Assembly (NCBI RefSeq): GCF_900314695.1
Contig: NZ_OMWD01000008.1
Span: 1-64,000, forward strand
Reading direction: 5' to 3'
Length of the DNA: 64,000 nucleotides
DNA from: an uncultured Methanobrevibacter sp.
Lineage (GTDB): Archaea; Methanobacteriota; Methanobacteria; Methanobacteriales; Methanobacteriaceae
This document shows, piece by piece, positions 44,035 to 53,153 of the stretch; positions within the stretch are counted from its first letter, which is position 1, and every line of letters starts with the position of its first letter. The position numbers were made by a program, and so were the translations under genes. The notes below the pieces were generated by a model that saw only the letters and a list, made by a program, of their open reading frames with translations, was not told the origin of the DNA and did no database searches.

Positions 44035-44356
44035 AAAGATATCTGCAATTAAAATAGTTTCATGAAATTTGGTCTAATGAGAGTATTATCGCATCTAAAA
44101 ATTATTATGTTGCAAAATGAGAGTGTCGAAACTTTTTTATAAGTTTCATACGAATTGTTCGTAGTTTTTTCAAAATAATTTGTCTAATTAATTAAATTTT
44201 GTTGGTAATGTACGGTGTATGCTATGTTTCCAATTATAATTGATTTATGGATTACTTTTGTTTTATTAATCTTTTATAATTTCGTTTCCTTTTTTTTAGT
44301 AATGATTATATGTGCTGAAATAAATATATTTTATCGAAATTCAATTAATAAATGTG
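44018..44356. other. Intergenic region with two inverted repeats
   Basis: About 340 bases without a clear gene. It holds GAAACTT-TTTTAT-AAGTTTC (44128-44147) directly followed by ATACGAATTGTTCGTAG (44148-44164), the dispersed palindrome with one changed end base, then a T run. Near 44322 a TATA-like AAATATATTTT fits transcription of the next gene. Confidence 0.5.
44148..44164. repeat. Dispersed palindrome, copy B
   Basis: ATACGAATTGTTCGTAG, 16 of 17 bases as copies A and C. It lies next to a second hairpin and about 190 bases upstream of a membrane protein gene. Confidence 0.65.
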
Positions 44357-45154
44357 ATGTGCTTGCTTGAAGAATTAATTAAAAATATTAGTAAGGATTG
44401 GTCTACTTTAGATAAAAATGAATTGAAATCTTATATGATTTCAGGATCTATTTTTTTAGAACTAATTGGACTTGTTATATCCTTAGTGTTATTCTTAATC
44501 GTAGATTTACCCACCTCATTTGTAATTAATATTATCATCGGTTTTACAATACTTACATTATTATCAGCAATTATCGTTTATAATCGTGATTATCTTGATG
44601 GAAAATATGGATTATTTTATGAAGAATATAAAGGCCTATCTTATCAGGGAGTAGTTTTATTTTTCATTCCTGCAAGTATTGCATTTGCTTTTATTATTTA
44701 TCCAATTGCTTCACATCAAGGAGGAATCTATTCTGCCATTGGATTTTGTTTAGCAGCATTATACCCTGCATTTTTCATGTTTTTAAGAATTAACGTTTAT
44801 AAAAATGAGAACAGTCGCAAATTAGTAACTGAAGATAAAAATGGAAATATAATCATAGAATATGTTATCGGATATCATCCTGCTATTTATTATATTTTTG
44901 GAAGTCTTATAAGTTGCCATCTCATTGGATTTTCATTAATGAAAGTTATATCAGGTATTGCAGAAAGTAACTTAGACATATGTTACTTAATCTACTTTAT
45001 TTCCTCATTACTAATTGTTTCATTTATATTATCTCCAGACATAGCAAATAAAATTCTACCATTCGAATTAAAAGAAAAGAATGGTTTAACAAAATTTTTA
45101 ATAATTGGAATAATACTTATGGCAATAATGGGTTCATTATTTGTAAATTGGTAA
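44357..45154 (+). CDS. Multi-pass membrane protein of unknown function
   Basis: About 265 residues with seven or eight hydrophobic segments and a short acidic cytoplasmic start (LLEELIKNISKDWSTLDK). One longer polar loop is near the middle (NENSRKLVTEDKNGN). Not recognised. Three overlapping start codons lie at 44352-44359; with the TATA-like box near 44322 and no ribosome binding site, the message may begin at the start codon. The gene stands alone. Confidence 0.6.
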   Translation: MCLLEELIKNISKDWSTLDKNELKSYMISGSIFLELIGLVISLVLFLIVDLPTSFVINIIIGFTILTLLSAIIVYNRDYLDGKYGLFYEEYKGLSYQGVVLFFIPASIAFAFIIYPIASHQGGIYSAIGFCLAALYPAFFMFLRINVYKNENSRKLVTEDKNGNIIIEYVIGYHPAIYYIFGSLISCHLIGFSLMKVISGIAESNLDICYLIYFISSLLIVSFILSPDIANKILPFELKEKNGLTKFLIIGIILMAIMGSLFVNW

Positions 45155-45381
45155 ACTAAAATTTCAGATTAATTATTGATTGGGTATATGATATTCCCAT
45201 AATATTGTTTCCAATAGTATTCTCTTATTTTTAAAAATTTCTTTTATCAAATTGCTCTACTTTTGTAAAATTGCTTTAACTTTATAATTTTGTATTTATT
45301 TAAAACAAAAAGCTTATAAAATTTGTAATTAAATATAATATTGAATTATATTTTTTAAAATAAAAAAATAAATGTTTTAAA

Positions 45382-45522
45382 ATGATTGATTATTCAATTG
45401 AAATAATTAATTCCTGTGGTGAATTCTTTGTGCCTGATACTAAACATTTTGGTGTTAAGAATATTCAAAGAATTGGAGATTTTGACTTAATCTTTGAAAC
45501 ATTCTTACACAATCCACAATGA
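45382..45522 (+). CDS. Possible small protein or gene remnant (46 residues)
   Basis: Reads MIDYSIEIINSCGEFFVPD... and ends FLHNPQ. No ribosome binding site and no recognised family. The composition is protein-like rather than random (few Lys runs, mixed hydrophobics). It may be a decayed remnant. Low confidence. Confidence 0.3.
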   Translation: MIDYSIEIINSCGEFFVPDTKHFGVKNIQRIGDFDLIFETFLHNPQ

Positions 45523-45593
45523 GTATTATCAAACAAGATTTCAATAACATAAAGATTAAATGTAATGAAAAATTAATTATATAATTAAAACTA

Positions 45594-45615
45594 CATTATG
45601 TTACAATACATAATG
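45594..45615. promoter_or_regulatory. Inverted repeat upstream of the ATPase gene
   Basis: CATTATG (45594-45600) and CATAATG (45609-45615) are perfect 7-bp arms, placed about 15 bases after a TATA-like AATTATATAATT. Position suggests a site for autoregulation. Confidence 0.4.
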
Positions 45616-45641
45616 CAAATTACATTACATGAGGGTTAAAC

Positions 45642-46829
45642 ATGGATGAAATTGCAAGCATTACAGATACAAATTTAACTGAAACACAATTCTACAACAG
45701 GGCAGATGAAATTAATATGCTGTCAAGTCTATTAGGAACCACGGAATTCAATTCATCCCCCACTATACTATTGACTGGAATTAGGGGAGTAGGAAAGACA
45801 GCACTCATCAAAAAAATTAAACATAAATTTGATAAGGAATATCTGGTAGTAGATATTGATCTGTCAAGAAGTAATGCATACCAACAAAAAAAGCTAAGTC
45901 GAGGCAGCATAATCAAAATAATCTATGATGCAATAATAAAAGCTTCGAAAGAATTCGGCTTAAGAACACTTGACAAGAAAATAGAAAAATACTTTAAAAC
46001 AAATAAATTCAAGATAGATAAGATTTTATCTTATGAACACATTCCAGTACCAGTATTTGAAAGTGAGGAGAATTATGCAAGATTAGCTGATTTTGTAATG
46101 GAATTGCCCCAAAAAATTTACGAAGACAATAGTGACAAATTAAAAGGAGTATTCATTTTCATTGATGAAATCCAATTGATTAAAGATTTAGACAATGTAG
46201 ACAAATTTTTATGGTATATGCGTAGTTTCATTCAAAACCAAAAAAATGTTGCATACCTATTTTGTGGAAGTATGAGTTTGAAAGACAGTTTAATCAATGA
46301 TTTAAATGGAAAGGAAGGTGCATTTGGAGGAAGAATGCTAACAATTGAAATCCATCCATTTTCAAAACAAACAACAAGGGAATACATTGAATCAATTCCA
46401 AGAAACATATTGCTGGATGATGGGGGATTTGAAAGATTTTACAAATGCACTCGAGGAATACCTTATTACATCAACATATTTGCAAAAATTCTTCCAGAAA
46501 ACATAACCTTAACAGAAAATAACATTATTGAGTTATTTAAGGATTCGATTGATTATCTTGCAGTACATTTTATATTCATGTGGTCTAAATTAACATTTCA
46601 AGAACAAAAAATAATTATTTCTTTACTTGGAAACCCTAAAAAGAGAATTGAAATAGCAAACACTTTAGAGGTTACTAGCGGATCACTTAATAGGCCATTG
46701 AATCGCCTGCTTGATTTTGACTTAATTGAATATGTAAATGACAAATACCAAATTACTGACCCAATACTCACCTACTGGCTTCAAAATAGTCATGAAAAGA
46801 ATGGAATATATCCATTTAGAAGTATTTAA
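45642..46829 (+). CDS. AAA/STAND-type archaeal ATPase with C-terminal winged helix
   Basis: 395 residues. Walker A GIRGVGKTALIKK (near 45), Walker B GVFIFIDEIQ (near 170), then YLFCGS as sensor. The C-terminal about 90 residues form a winged-helix region (KKRIEIANTLEVTSGSLNRPLNRLLD). This is the common archaeal ATPase family (Arch_ATPase, PF01637 type), often found as isolated genes. Its role is unknown. GAGGG precedes the ATG. The gene stands alone with an inverted repeat upstream. Confidence 0.8.
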   Translation: MDEIASITDTNLTETQFYNRADEINMLSSLLGTTEFNSSPTILLTGIRGVGKTALIKKIKHKFDKEYLVVDIDLSRSNAYQQKKLSRGSIIKIIYDAIIKASKEFGLRTLDKKIEKYFKTNKFKIDKILSYEHIPVPVFESEENYARLADFVMELPQKIYEDNSDKLKGVFIFIDEIQLIKDLDNVDKFLWYMRSFIQNQKNVAYLFCGSMSLKDSLINDLNGKEGAFGGRMLTIEIHPFSKQTTREYIESIPRNILLDDGGFERFYKCTRGIPYYINIFAKILPENITLTENNIIELFKDSIDYLAVHFIFMWSKLTFQEQKIIISLLGNPKKRIEIANTLEVTSGSLNRPLNRLLDFDLIEYVNDKYQITDPILTYWLQNSHEKNGIYPFRSI

Positions 46830-46918
46830 TTAGCATTAGTTTTGGATTTGCTTTCAAAAGTTTTTTAATTATTACAAAATAAATTATCCTAGAGTTCAGA
46901 GGTGTTAAAAGATAAGCA

Positions 46919-46957
46919 TGCGAACTATATCATACGTTTTATACGAATTGTTCGTAT
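46919..46957. repeat. Dispersed palindrome, copy C, with preceding half copy
   Basis: ATACGAATTGTTCGTAT at 46941-46957 is identical to copy A. It is preceded by ATGCGAAC (46919-46926). The whole block resembles the block at 48518-48556 on the other side of the transporter gene. It ends about 90 bases upstream of the transporter start, where an operator is expected. Confidence 0.65.
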
Positions 46958-47045
46958 TTTTTTTAGGTTTTGTTATCTTGAAGCTAAATTTGGACAACTA
47001 TAATAACTATGCAATATAAAATAATATTCAAGTAGGTGGGATATT

Positions 47046-48485
47046 ATTTTTAAAAGTTCACAGAAAAAATCAACTTTAATTGTTGTAGCGATAACTCAAT
47101 TAATCATACAGTTAATTGCTAACATGACTGTTATTGCCTTGCCAGATATAGCTGCTGATTTAAATTTTTCTGCTGAAGCAATTTTGTGGGTAAATATAAT
47201 TTATCTGATGAGTTTTGTGGCTTTCAGTCTGCCTTTTGCTAAAATCATTTCACAGTATGGGGTTAAAAAATCCACTAAAATAAGCCTTTTATTACTGTTT
47301 TTTTCTATTTTAATCTCAGTATTTTCGATAAATGATATTATGTTTCTTTTATCTAGATTAATGCAAGGATTTTCAGCTGCTATATTGGCTATTAGCTTAT
47401 ATGTTATTGTAGTTGAAGAGTTTGAGGATAGTGAAATAGGTTCCGCATTAGGTGTAGTTTCATCATCAGGATATATTGGATTGTTAATTGCTCCAGTAGT
47501 TATGGGATTGGCAATTGTTGCATTAGATTGGAAATGGGCATTTTTAATGGTACTCCTAATATTAGTTATTCTGCTGATATTATTGAATGGAATTGACTAT
47601 GAATGGGCCACCGAAAAGAAACATGTAGACAATAAAGGTTCACTAATCTACGTTGTTATGATGTGTCTATTTACTTATGGAATGACACTACTGGATGAGT
47701 TTGGAATTGTTTTTGTAGTAATCAGCGTTATTTTATTAATAATATTGTTTAAAGTTGAAAAAAATGTTCCCGAACCAATATTTAATTTCCAGTTGCTTAA
47801 GGATGTTAAATATGTGATTGGAAATTATGCTGCTATGATAACTTATTTCACTATAACAATTACCATTACTGTACTGTCACTGCATTTGCAATATATTTTA
47901 GATGTTGAAGAGATTGTTGTGAGCTTTATTCTTCTTATTGCACCTATTATCATGATAGGAACATCCGGTTTTTCAGGTAGGCTTTCAAATAGGATTGATT
48001 CAAGAATAATATCCGGCGTTGCAATGATTTTCATATGTGCATCATCAACCATATTTTTCTTTGTTGATTTCATACCATTTAGTATTATTCTTGTTGGATG
48101 CGCCTTACAAGGAATAGGCAATGGATTGTTTTCAGCTCCAAATAATAAATATGTTTTAACTCTTGTGGATGAGGAAGATTTGCCTGATGCAAGTTCAGTT
48201 TTATCAACCAGTAAGGAATTAGGTAAAATTTTAAGTGCTGGAATTTTCACAGTCATATTGTCCATTTTCATTGGAGGCCAGCAATTGGGACTTGATCATA
48301 TTGACCATTTATTTATTCAGTCAGCTAACTTAATGATGTTTATATGCCTATTGTTAAATTTGTCTGCGGCAATTTTACTATTCTACAGTAAATTCAGATA
48401 TGACCATGTTCCTAATGAAAGTGCTGTAAGATTCTTTAAACGCATTGCACCTGAATGGGCTAAAAAAAGGGCGTATGAGAAATAA
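47046..48485 (+). CDS. MFS drug exporter-like protein (DHA2 type) with non-standard start
   Basis: About 479 residues if read from 47046, with about 14 hydrophobic segments. The family pattern includes MTVIALPDIAADLNFS, part of the first loop of DHA2 exporters. The ATG at 47124 lies inside that motif, so the first helix would be lost. In frame upstream, IVVAITQLIIQLIAN forms the missing helix, but there is no ATG, GTG or TTG before a stop at about 47022. A ribosome binding site AGGTGG (47034-47039) is followed by ATT at 47043 and 47046. ATT may be the start, or the start codon is mutated. The substrate is unknown. Confidence 0.7.
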   Translation: MFKSSQKKSTLIVVAITQLIIQLIANMTVIALPDIAADLNFSAEAILWVNIIYLMSFVAFSLPFAKIISQYGVKKSTKISLLLLFFSILISVFSINDIMFLLSRLMQGFSAAILAISLYVIVVEEFEDSEIGSALGVVSSSGYIGLLIAPVVMGLAIVALDWKWAFLMVLLILVILLILLNGIDYEWATEKKHVDNKGSLIYVVMMCLFTYGMTLLDEFGIVFVVISVILLIILFKVEKNVPEPIFNFQLLKDVKYVIGNYAAMITYFTITITITVLSLHLQYILDVEEIVVSFILLIAPIIMIGTSGFSGRLSNRIDSRIISGVAMIFICASSTIFFFVDFIPFSIILVGCALQGIGNGLFSAPNNKYVLTLVDEEDLPDASSVLSTSKELGKILSAGIFTVILSIFIGGQQLGLDHIDHLFIQSANLMMFICLLLNLSAAILLFYSKFRYDHVPNESAVRFFKRIAPEWAKKRAYEK

Positions 48486-48517
48486 GACAATTGATTTTTC
48501 ACGGAAAACAAATAAGT

Positions 48518-48556
48518 ATACGAACTATTTTATATGAATATGTGAAATGTTCGTAT
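48518..48556. repeat. Dispersed palindrome, divergent copy D
   Basis: ATACGAAC at 48518-48525 and GTTCGTAT at 48549-48556 are perfect 8-bp arms 23 bases apart. The 39-base block lines up with the 39-base block at 46919-46957. It lies 56 bases before the gene at 48612. Confidence 0.55.
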
Positions 48557-48611
48557 TTTCATAGGTTTTTACAAAATATTAATTTATTAGTGTATAGTCT
48601 GATAATCGTTA

Positions 48612-48983
48612 ATGTTAATAGAAAATAATGATATATTGAATAGTGGTGATGTTGTGGATTATGAAGCAACAATTTCTGAAAAATTTCCAAATTATGATAT
48701 TGAAGTTATTACTCCAGACATTTTTGAGATAGGTGCTTTGGTTGAATACATTACAGACGATATTATTGTTTACAAGCCATTTTCGGTCATGGTGTATCGA
48801 CATCTAATCAGATTCATGATGAATGTGGGCCATAGAGGAAAAATCTATTATTTGGATGGTTTTTCAGACGACGATTTGGAGATTGTTCATGGGGGACTTT
48901 TGAAATTCACATGGCGGCGTGATGTTAAGATTAGCCTTTTTAAGAATGCAGATCCTGATAGGGATGTGCTGGGCTTAAAATAG
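48612..48983 (+). CDS. Unknown 123-residue protein
   Basis: No family recognised. Mixed alpha/beta pattern (YDIEVITPDIFEIGALVEYITDD, then IYYLDGF) and a basic C-terminal segment with WRRDVKISLFK. A TATA-like sequence about 25 bases before the ATG and no ribosome binding site suggest a leaderless transcript. The palindrome block D lies just upstream, so it may share regulation with the MFS gene. Confidence 0.55.
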   Translation: MLIENNDILNSGDVVDYEATISEKFPNYDIEVITPDIFEIGALVEYITDDIIVYKPFSVMVYRHLIRFMMNVGHRGKIYYLDGFSDDDLEIVHGGLLKFTWRRDVKISLFKNADPDRDVLGLK

Positions 48984-48987
48984 ATTT

Positions 48988-49155
48988 TCAAAGTTGAAAG
49001 AATTCATCACAATACTCGCAATAATAATCGTAATTACTTTCACAGCAATTTCCGATTATTATCTCATTGCCTAAGGATTCAATAGCCAGTTCGTCTGTGG
49101 GTTCGCCATGAAATACTTTTTTTAATTCTCTTTTACATTTTGGACAGGTTGTCAT
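48988..49155 (-). CDS. Small zinc-ribbon protein (55 residues)
   Basis: Starts MTTCPKCKRELKK and ends near CEYCDEFFQL, with two CxxC pairs (residues 4-7 and 46-49) and two central cysteines (CC). The layout is a short zinc ribbon. There is no ribosome binding site, but a TATA-like stretch about 27 bases upstream of the ATG on the minus strand supports a leaderless message. It is divergent from the STAS-like gene and easy to miss. Confidence 0.6.
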   Translation of the reverse strand: MTTCPKCKRELKKVFHGEPTDELAIESLGNEIIIGNCCESNYDYYCEYCDEFFQL

Positions 49156-49206
49156 ATTGTCTAATTATATTAATGATGAATTTTAAATATTATTGTAGGT
49201 GTAAAA

Positions 49207-49464
49207 ATGCTTATTAATGTAGGTGCCGAATTCGGTAAAAATTTAGAAACTAGTGAAATAGCAATTGAATTAGTTGATATTTTAAATAAAATACCTGAAG
49301 AAGAGTTTATAATTGATTTTAAAGATGTTATGTATGTTACTATGAATTATGCTCAAGCTTATTATACTGCAAAAAATGAATCTCCAAAAAAGATTTCAGA
49401 AATCAATATTTCAGATGAAATCCGCGTGATTATGGGTGCTGCTGATGAGGCATGCAATCCTTAA
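49207..49464 (+). CDS. STAS-like DUF4325 protein
   Basis: 85 residues. It has EEEFIIDFKDVMYVTMNYAQAYY, a strand-helix unit like the STAS-like DUF4325 family, in which related proteins sit beside anti-sigma-like kinases or effectors. None is seen here. AGGTGTAAAA precedes the ATG. The function is unknown. Confidence 0.6.
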   Translation: MLINVGAEFGKNLETSEIAIELVDILNKIPEEEFIIDFKDVMYVTMNYAQAYYTAKNESPKKISEINISDEIRVIMGAADEACNP

Positions 49465-49662
49465 TTTCTATTTTTTTTTAAATTAATAGGCAAAATATTA
49501 AATTAACTAAAAAAGATATATTGTTAATGTTGATAGTAATGCTTTTTGAATAGCTATTATTTTCACATTCATTAATGAATTTTATGCTTTCTTGAATGGA
49601 AGTTTAATTATGACACTCGGCAATTTTTTTAGTGTTGCTGATGAAATATAAAGGGTGTTTAA

Positions 49663-50610
49663 GTGAGTGAACAAAAATTAGAAATATTCAATGTTTTAAA
49701 TTTTTTAAACAATGGTTATGAACTTGAAGATATTTTAAATGAAGGTCAATTTGGAACTTTTGAATCAGCTGAAGCTTGTATTAAGTATTTGGTTGATGAA
49801 GGATATCTTAAAGGGGATGTTGGAGAAATTGGCGGCAGTGATGTAACTGGTGGGGAAGCATTAACCCCTGAAGAAATATCAAAAAAATACACTGTCTCAC
49901 AATTAAAGGATATTTTGAGAGAAAACGGTTTAAAAGTTTCTGGTAAAAAACAGGAACTTGTTGAAAGGGTTTTACCAGTTTTAAATGGTGAAGTTGAATC
50001 TGAAGAGACAACATTGGTTGATTTTGATAAATCTGCTGATTTGGAATTAACTGAAAAGGCTCTTGAGTTTTTAGATGAAAATGACTGGATTGATTTGTAC
50101 ATGTTTGCACTTGTTGCATTCAGATTTGAAGATTATCAAACCTATGTCGAATCATCAACTGAAGGCAAAATCGAAACTGCATTGAGTTTCTGTGATGAAA
50201 TTCTTTCAAGAGCGTTGGTTGCAAATCAATTTTTAGTGTTTATCGATGCATTATCTGCAAAAGCTCATGTTTATGCATATTATGAGGATTATGATTCATT
50301 CTTGGATTATGACTTGCAACGTTATATTATTGGATTAAACCCTATTGTTATGGATTCACAAACTTATGCAACATATGATGTTATAAATGAAGCCAATATC
50401 ATTAATTTGAAAAACGTAGTGGAAAAATTGAATATGGGTAATCTAAAGAAAAGATTTGATAAAATATGGAACAAGTGCCATATTAAAAACACTACTGTGC
50501 CTAAAAAAGTTTGCTACAAAATTTTACAAAAAGCTATTGGTGGCGCAAACATCGAAGAACTCAACTTTGATGTGAAAGAAAAATACTTTAATAAAAAATT
50601 TGGAATTTAA
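49663..50610 (+). CDS. SAP-domain protein
   Basis: 315 residues, GTG start with GGGTG upstream. Residues about 75-110 have the SAP helix pair (YTVSQLKDILRENGLKVSG, KKQELVERVL), a motif that often binds nucleic acid. The rest is helical and acidic, with no recognised catalytic site. The N-terminal 60 residues resemble a winged-helix-like start (IFNVLNFLNNGYELEDIL). A DUF998 membrane gene begins three bases after its stop. Confidence 0.7.
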   Translation: MSEQKLEIFNVLNFLNNGYELEDILNEGQFGTFESAEACIKYLVDEGYLKGDVGEIGGSDVTGGEALTPEEISKKYTVSQLKDILRENGLKVSGKKQELVERVLPVLNGEVESEETTLVDFDKSADLELTEKALEFLDENDWIDLYMFALVAFRFEDYQTYVESSTEGKIETALSFCDEILSRALVANQFLVFIDALSAKAHVYAYYEDYDSFLDYDLQRYIIGLNPIVMDSQTYATYDVINEANIINLKNVVEKLNMGNLKKRFDKIWNKCHIKNTTVPKKVCYKILQKAIGGANIEELNFDVKEKYFNKKFGI

Positions 50611-50613
50611 TCT

Positions 50614-51201
50614 ATGAAGTCTAAAGTTGCCGGAATAGTTTTTATTGTGGGCAGTTTGTACTATATTGTAGCTGAAGCCATTTCTGCAACTTTTTTTAAT
50701 TCTTCTTTAATGGATGCATATATTTTTCATACTATTTCTGAACTTGGAATTCCAAATGCAAACTCTCCATTATTCTGGTTGATGGATTCTGCTTTTATTT
50801 TAATTGGTTTAACTTTAATATTTGGAAATTTTTACAGTTTTAAAGATTTCATCGCTAAAAATAAGATTCCTTTTTACATTTTCACATTGATAACAGGTAT
50901 TGGAGTTATTATTGTAGGTTTGATTCATGGTGGAAATCCTCTGACTTCTGGTTATCATACCTTGGGTGCTGTAATGGCTATTTTGGGTGGAAATATATTA
51001 TTGGTTTTGATTTCAAGGTCTATGGCAGAATTTGAATTATATCAAAAAATCACTTTCATATTGGGGATTTCTGGCATAATTGTGTTTTGGATAATGTTTT
51101 TCAATATGGAAAGTATCTACATGCCTGTATATGAAAGGATGTCCGTTTACACATTAATTATTTGGAGTTTTGTGAGCGGTGTTTACTTGCTTGAAAATTA
51201 A
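50614..51201 (+). CDS. DUF998 family membrane protein
   Basis: 195 residues with six hydrophobic segments. It begins KVAGIVFIVGSLYYIVAEAI, then ISELGIPNANSPLFWLM and GLIHGGNPLTSGYHTLGA, the layout of DUF998. The function of this family is not known. It is three bases downstream of the SAP gene. Confidence 0.75.
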   Translation: MKSKVAGIVFIVGSLYYIVAEAISATFFNSSLMDAYIFHTISELGIPNANSPLFWLMDSAFILIGLTLIFGNFYSFKDFIAKNKIPFYIFTLITGIGVIIVGLIHGGNPLTSGYHTLGAVMAILGGNILLVLISRSMAEFELYQKITFILGISGIIVFWIMFFNMESIYMPVYERMSVYTLIIWSFVSGVYLLEN

Positions 51202-51370
51202 GTCTATCATTAATTATTTTGATTGTTCTCAGTTTGCATATATTTTAGTTAAACGCTTTTTTAAAATTATTAAAGCATTCATGATATGGCAAGTTATATT
51301 TTAAGGCCATGTAGATTAAATTAAAAAGATTTAAATACTTTGTCATTTAATTATTTTTAAAGGTGATATT

Positions 51371-51619
51371 ATGGCAAAACTAGACAAAGATGTTGAAGAA
51401 GAAATTTTGGCAATTGTCGAAAAATATCAAAAAGAAAATACCAAACTTTTAAACTATCTTATAACTGATGATATGATTACATTTTTCTCACCAGTTGCAA
51501 ACGGCAGTCAAATAACTGCTGAAGACTTGCAAAAAGTTGCAGATATTTTAAAAGGATCATTTGAAGGAATGGAAATTGTAAATCAAGAGTACAGATTCAA
51601 ATTCAAATGTGGATTATAG
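51371..51619 (+). CDS. Unknown 82-residue acidic protein
   Basis: Helical start (LDKDVEEEILAIVEKYQKEN), a middle with NYLITDDMITFFSPVANG, and a C-terminal strand. AAAGGTGATATT precedes the ATG. Not recognised. A strong hairpin and T-tract follow its stop codon. Confidence 0.6.
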   Translation: MAKLDKDVEEEILAIVEKYQKENTKLLNYLITDDMITFFSPVANGSQITAEDLQKVADILKGSFEGMEIVNQEYRFKFKCGL

Positions 51620-51645
51620 GGGTTCAAAAACCTCTATTTTTTTTT
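51616..51645 (+). terminator. Terminator after the 82-residue gene
   Basis: A 9-bp stem (ATAGGGGTT / AACCTCTAT, one G-T pair) with a four-base loop and then nine T. Confidence 0.75.
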
Positions 51646-51695
51646 AATTTTTTTTACCAACAGTTTTAATACAAGTTGCAATTAATATAACAATC

Positions 51696-52382
51696 ATGTC
51701 AATACAGAAAATCATTGCTATTTTGATATTATTGATTTTGATAATAGGTATTCCATTAATAATTCTAACACCACCCAAAGCCCATTATGAGGACACAGTT
51801 TTTGAAGCTATTGGTGGTGATGAATTCTTGAATGTCACTCTCAAGCATTGCTTAAAAATTGATGAGAAGGATATTCCGGATGCTTCTTTTCATACTTCAG
51901 ATGGTGAAATAAAATATTTTGATGCGAAAAATATTACTTATGTCGATACTTTTGGAAATAAAGATTATTTCATCGTTTGGAAGACAACGCCAGATAAGTA
52001 TGGGTGGATAAAAAACAATAATGTTAACCAATACATCTCCACCTATTTGAAAGGGGATGTTAAAGGTAAATGTTTTGTGGAATATTCCTATGAGGACAAG
52101 TATGTTTACGGCGTGATGGTAAGTACTGTAATTGATGATATCAGTGAATCTGAGTTGATATATGATATTTTAGGATTAAATCGCAGCGGATTTGATTTGG
52201 TCTACAGTTCAACACAACCTAGTTATAGTACATACTCTCCAAGTCAGTCTGGTGGTTATCATACAGTTGTGCCGGATAGATATACGTTGTCTAGAACCGA
52301 CCCTGGTGCGTATTATGACCATTATGAATATGGGGATAATTATGATATAGATGATTACTTGGAATCTGAAGGGTATGACTAA
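51696..52382 (+). CDS. Exported or membrane-anchored protein with tyrosine-rich tail
   Basis: 228 residues. N-terminal hydrophobic helix (KIIAILILLILIIGIPLIIL), then about 150 mixed residues, then a C-terminal tail rich in Tyr, Ser, Pro and Asp (YSTYSPSQSGGYHTVVPD). One helix at the start suggests a signal anchor with the bulk outside the cell. No family recognised. Convergent and overlapping by four bases with the Fe-S gene. Confidence 0.6.
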   Translation: MSIQKIIAILILLILIIGIPLIILTPPKAHYEDTVFEAIGGDEFLNVTLKHCLKIDEKDIPDASFHTSDGEIKYFDAKNITYVDTFGNKDYFIVWKTTPDKYGWIKNNNVNQYISTYLKGDVKGKCFVEYSYEDKYVYGVMVSTVIDDISESELIYDILGLNRSGFDLVYSSTQPSYSTYSPSQSGGYHTVVPDRYTLSRTDPGAYYDHYEYGDNYDIDDYLESEGYD

Positions 52383-53053
52383 CGTTTCAGATATTCTTGG
52401 GTGAGCTTACACTCACTCATGCATTTTGTACAGCCAAGTCCTGCCTTGTACTGGTCTATAATGTATTCGCTGCATGTTTTAATATCGATAATGTCTTCCC
52501 TATTAAGTCTGTTGTTCCATTTCTGGGGATTGATTGCATCAACTGGGCATGCGTCCTGACAGTTTGTACAGTCGTCACATTCCGAATCGGTAATCGGATT
52601 TCCAAATTCAAGGGGCATGTCTGTTAATATTGCACCAAGAGCAACTGCAGAACCATATTCTGGTGTAACGAATAATGCGGAGCGACCAATCCATCCAAGA
52701 CCTGATTTTGTAGCTATTGTTTTATAAGGCAAAATACTTAATAGTTTTTCCATATCGCATTCATTGCGTTTCATTGTGAGGGCGAATGCATCATATCCAA
52801 GATTTTTTATATATCTTTCACCTTTGTGGGCAATTTTTGTTAATTTTCCAATTTGCCGGTGAAATGATTTCCAATAATCTTCGTACTCTTCATCTTTAAC
52901 TAATTGTATTGTTTCTTTTGGAAGTTTTAAAACAAGACTGATTCCATTGGGCAAATCAACGAATTCATTTGCAAGACCGTTGACATCTGCAAAGCCAACT
53001 TTGCTTGCTCCCAATTCTATCAAGTAATCTTTAAGTTCATTCAGTTCTGACAT
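52379..53053 (-). CDS. QueG-like 4Fe-4S double-cluster protein
   Basis: 224 residues from the ATG at 53051-53053; the frame extends further but that part is not credible. It has AFALTMKRNECDMEKLL, GLGWIGRSALFVTPEYGSA, then CDDCTNCQDACPVDAI and CTKCMSECK: two ferredoxin-type clusters, as in epoxyqueuosine reductase relatives. QueG itself uses cobalamin; methanogens make archaeosine rather than queuosine, so a different substrate is likely. Divergent from argB. Confidence 0.75.
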   Translation of the reverse strand: MSELNELKDYLIELGASKVGFADVNGLANEFVDLPNGISLVLKLPKETIQLVKDEEYEDYWKSFHRQIGKLTKIAHKGERYIKNLGYDAFALTMKRNECDMEKLLSILPYKTIATKSGLGWIGRSALFVTPEYGSAVALGAILTDMPLEFGNPITDSECDDCTNCQDACPVDAINPQKWNNRLNREDIIDIKTCSEYIIDQYKAGLGCTKCMSECKLTQEYLKR

Positions 53054-53153
53054 AATATTTTTTATAGATAAATGAACATATAATGTTATTGTATTAAATT
53101 TATTACTTAAACACTTATTAACAATTAAATTTAAAATTAAATGTAGTGATAAA

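Larger units (their letters stand above)
45155..45641. other. Intergenic region with possible 46-residue gene and an inverted repeat
   Basis: AT-rich. It includes a possible small frame (45382-45522), a TATA-like stretch near 45574, and CATTATG-N8-CATAATG (45594-45615), which would straddle the start of transcription of the ATPase gene. Confidence 0.5.

Noticed and set aside
44077..44142. 21-residue frame upstream of the membrane protein gene
   Set aside because: No ribosome binding site, overlaps the inverted repeat, and no protein-like pattern strong enough to call.
49465..49662. About 200-base gap between the STAS-like and SAP-domain genes
   Set aside because: AT-rich, without a convincing frame, hairpin or repeat.
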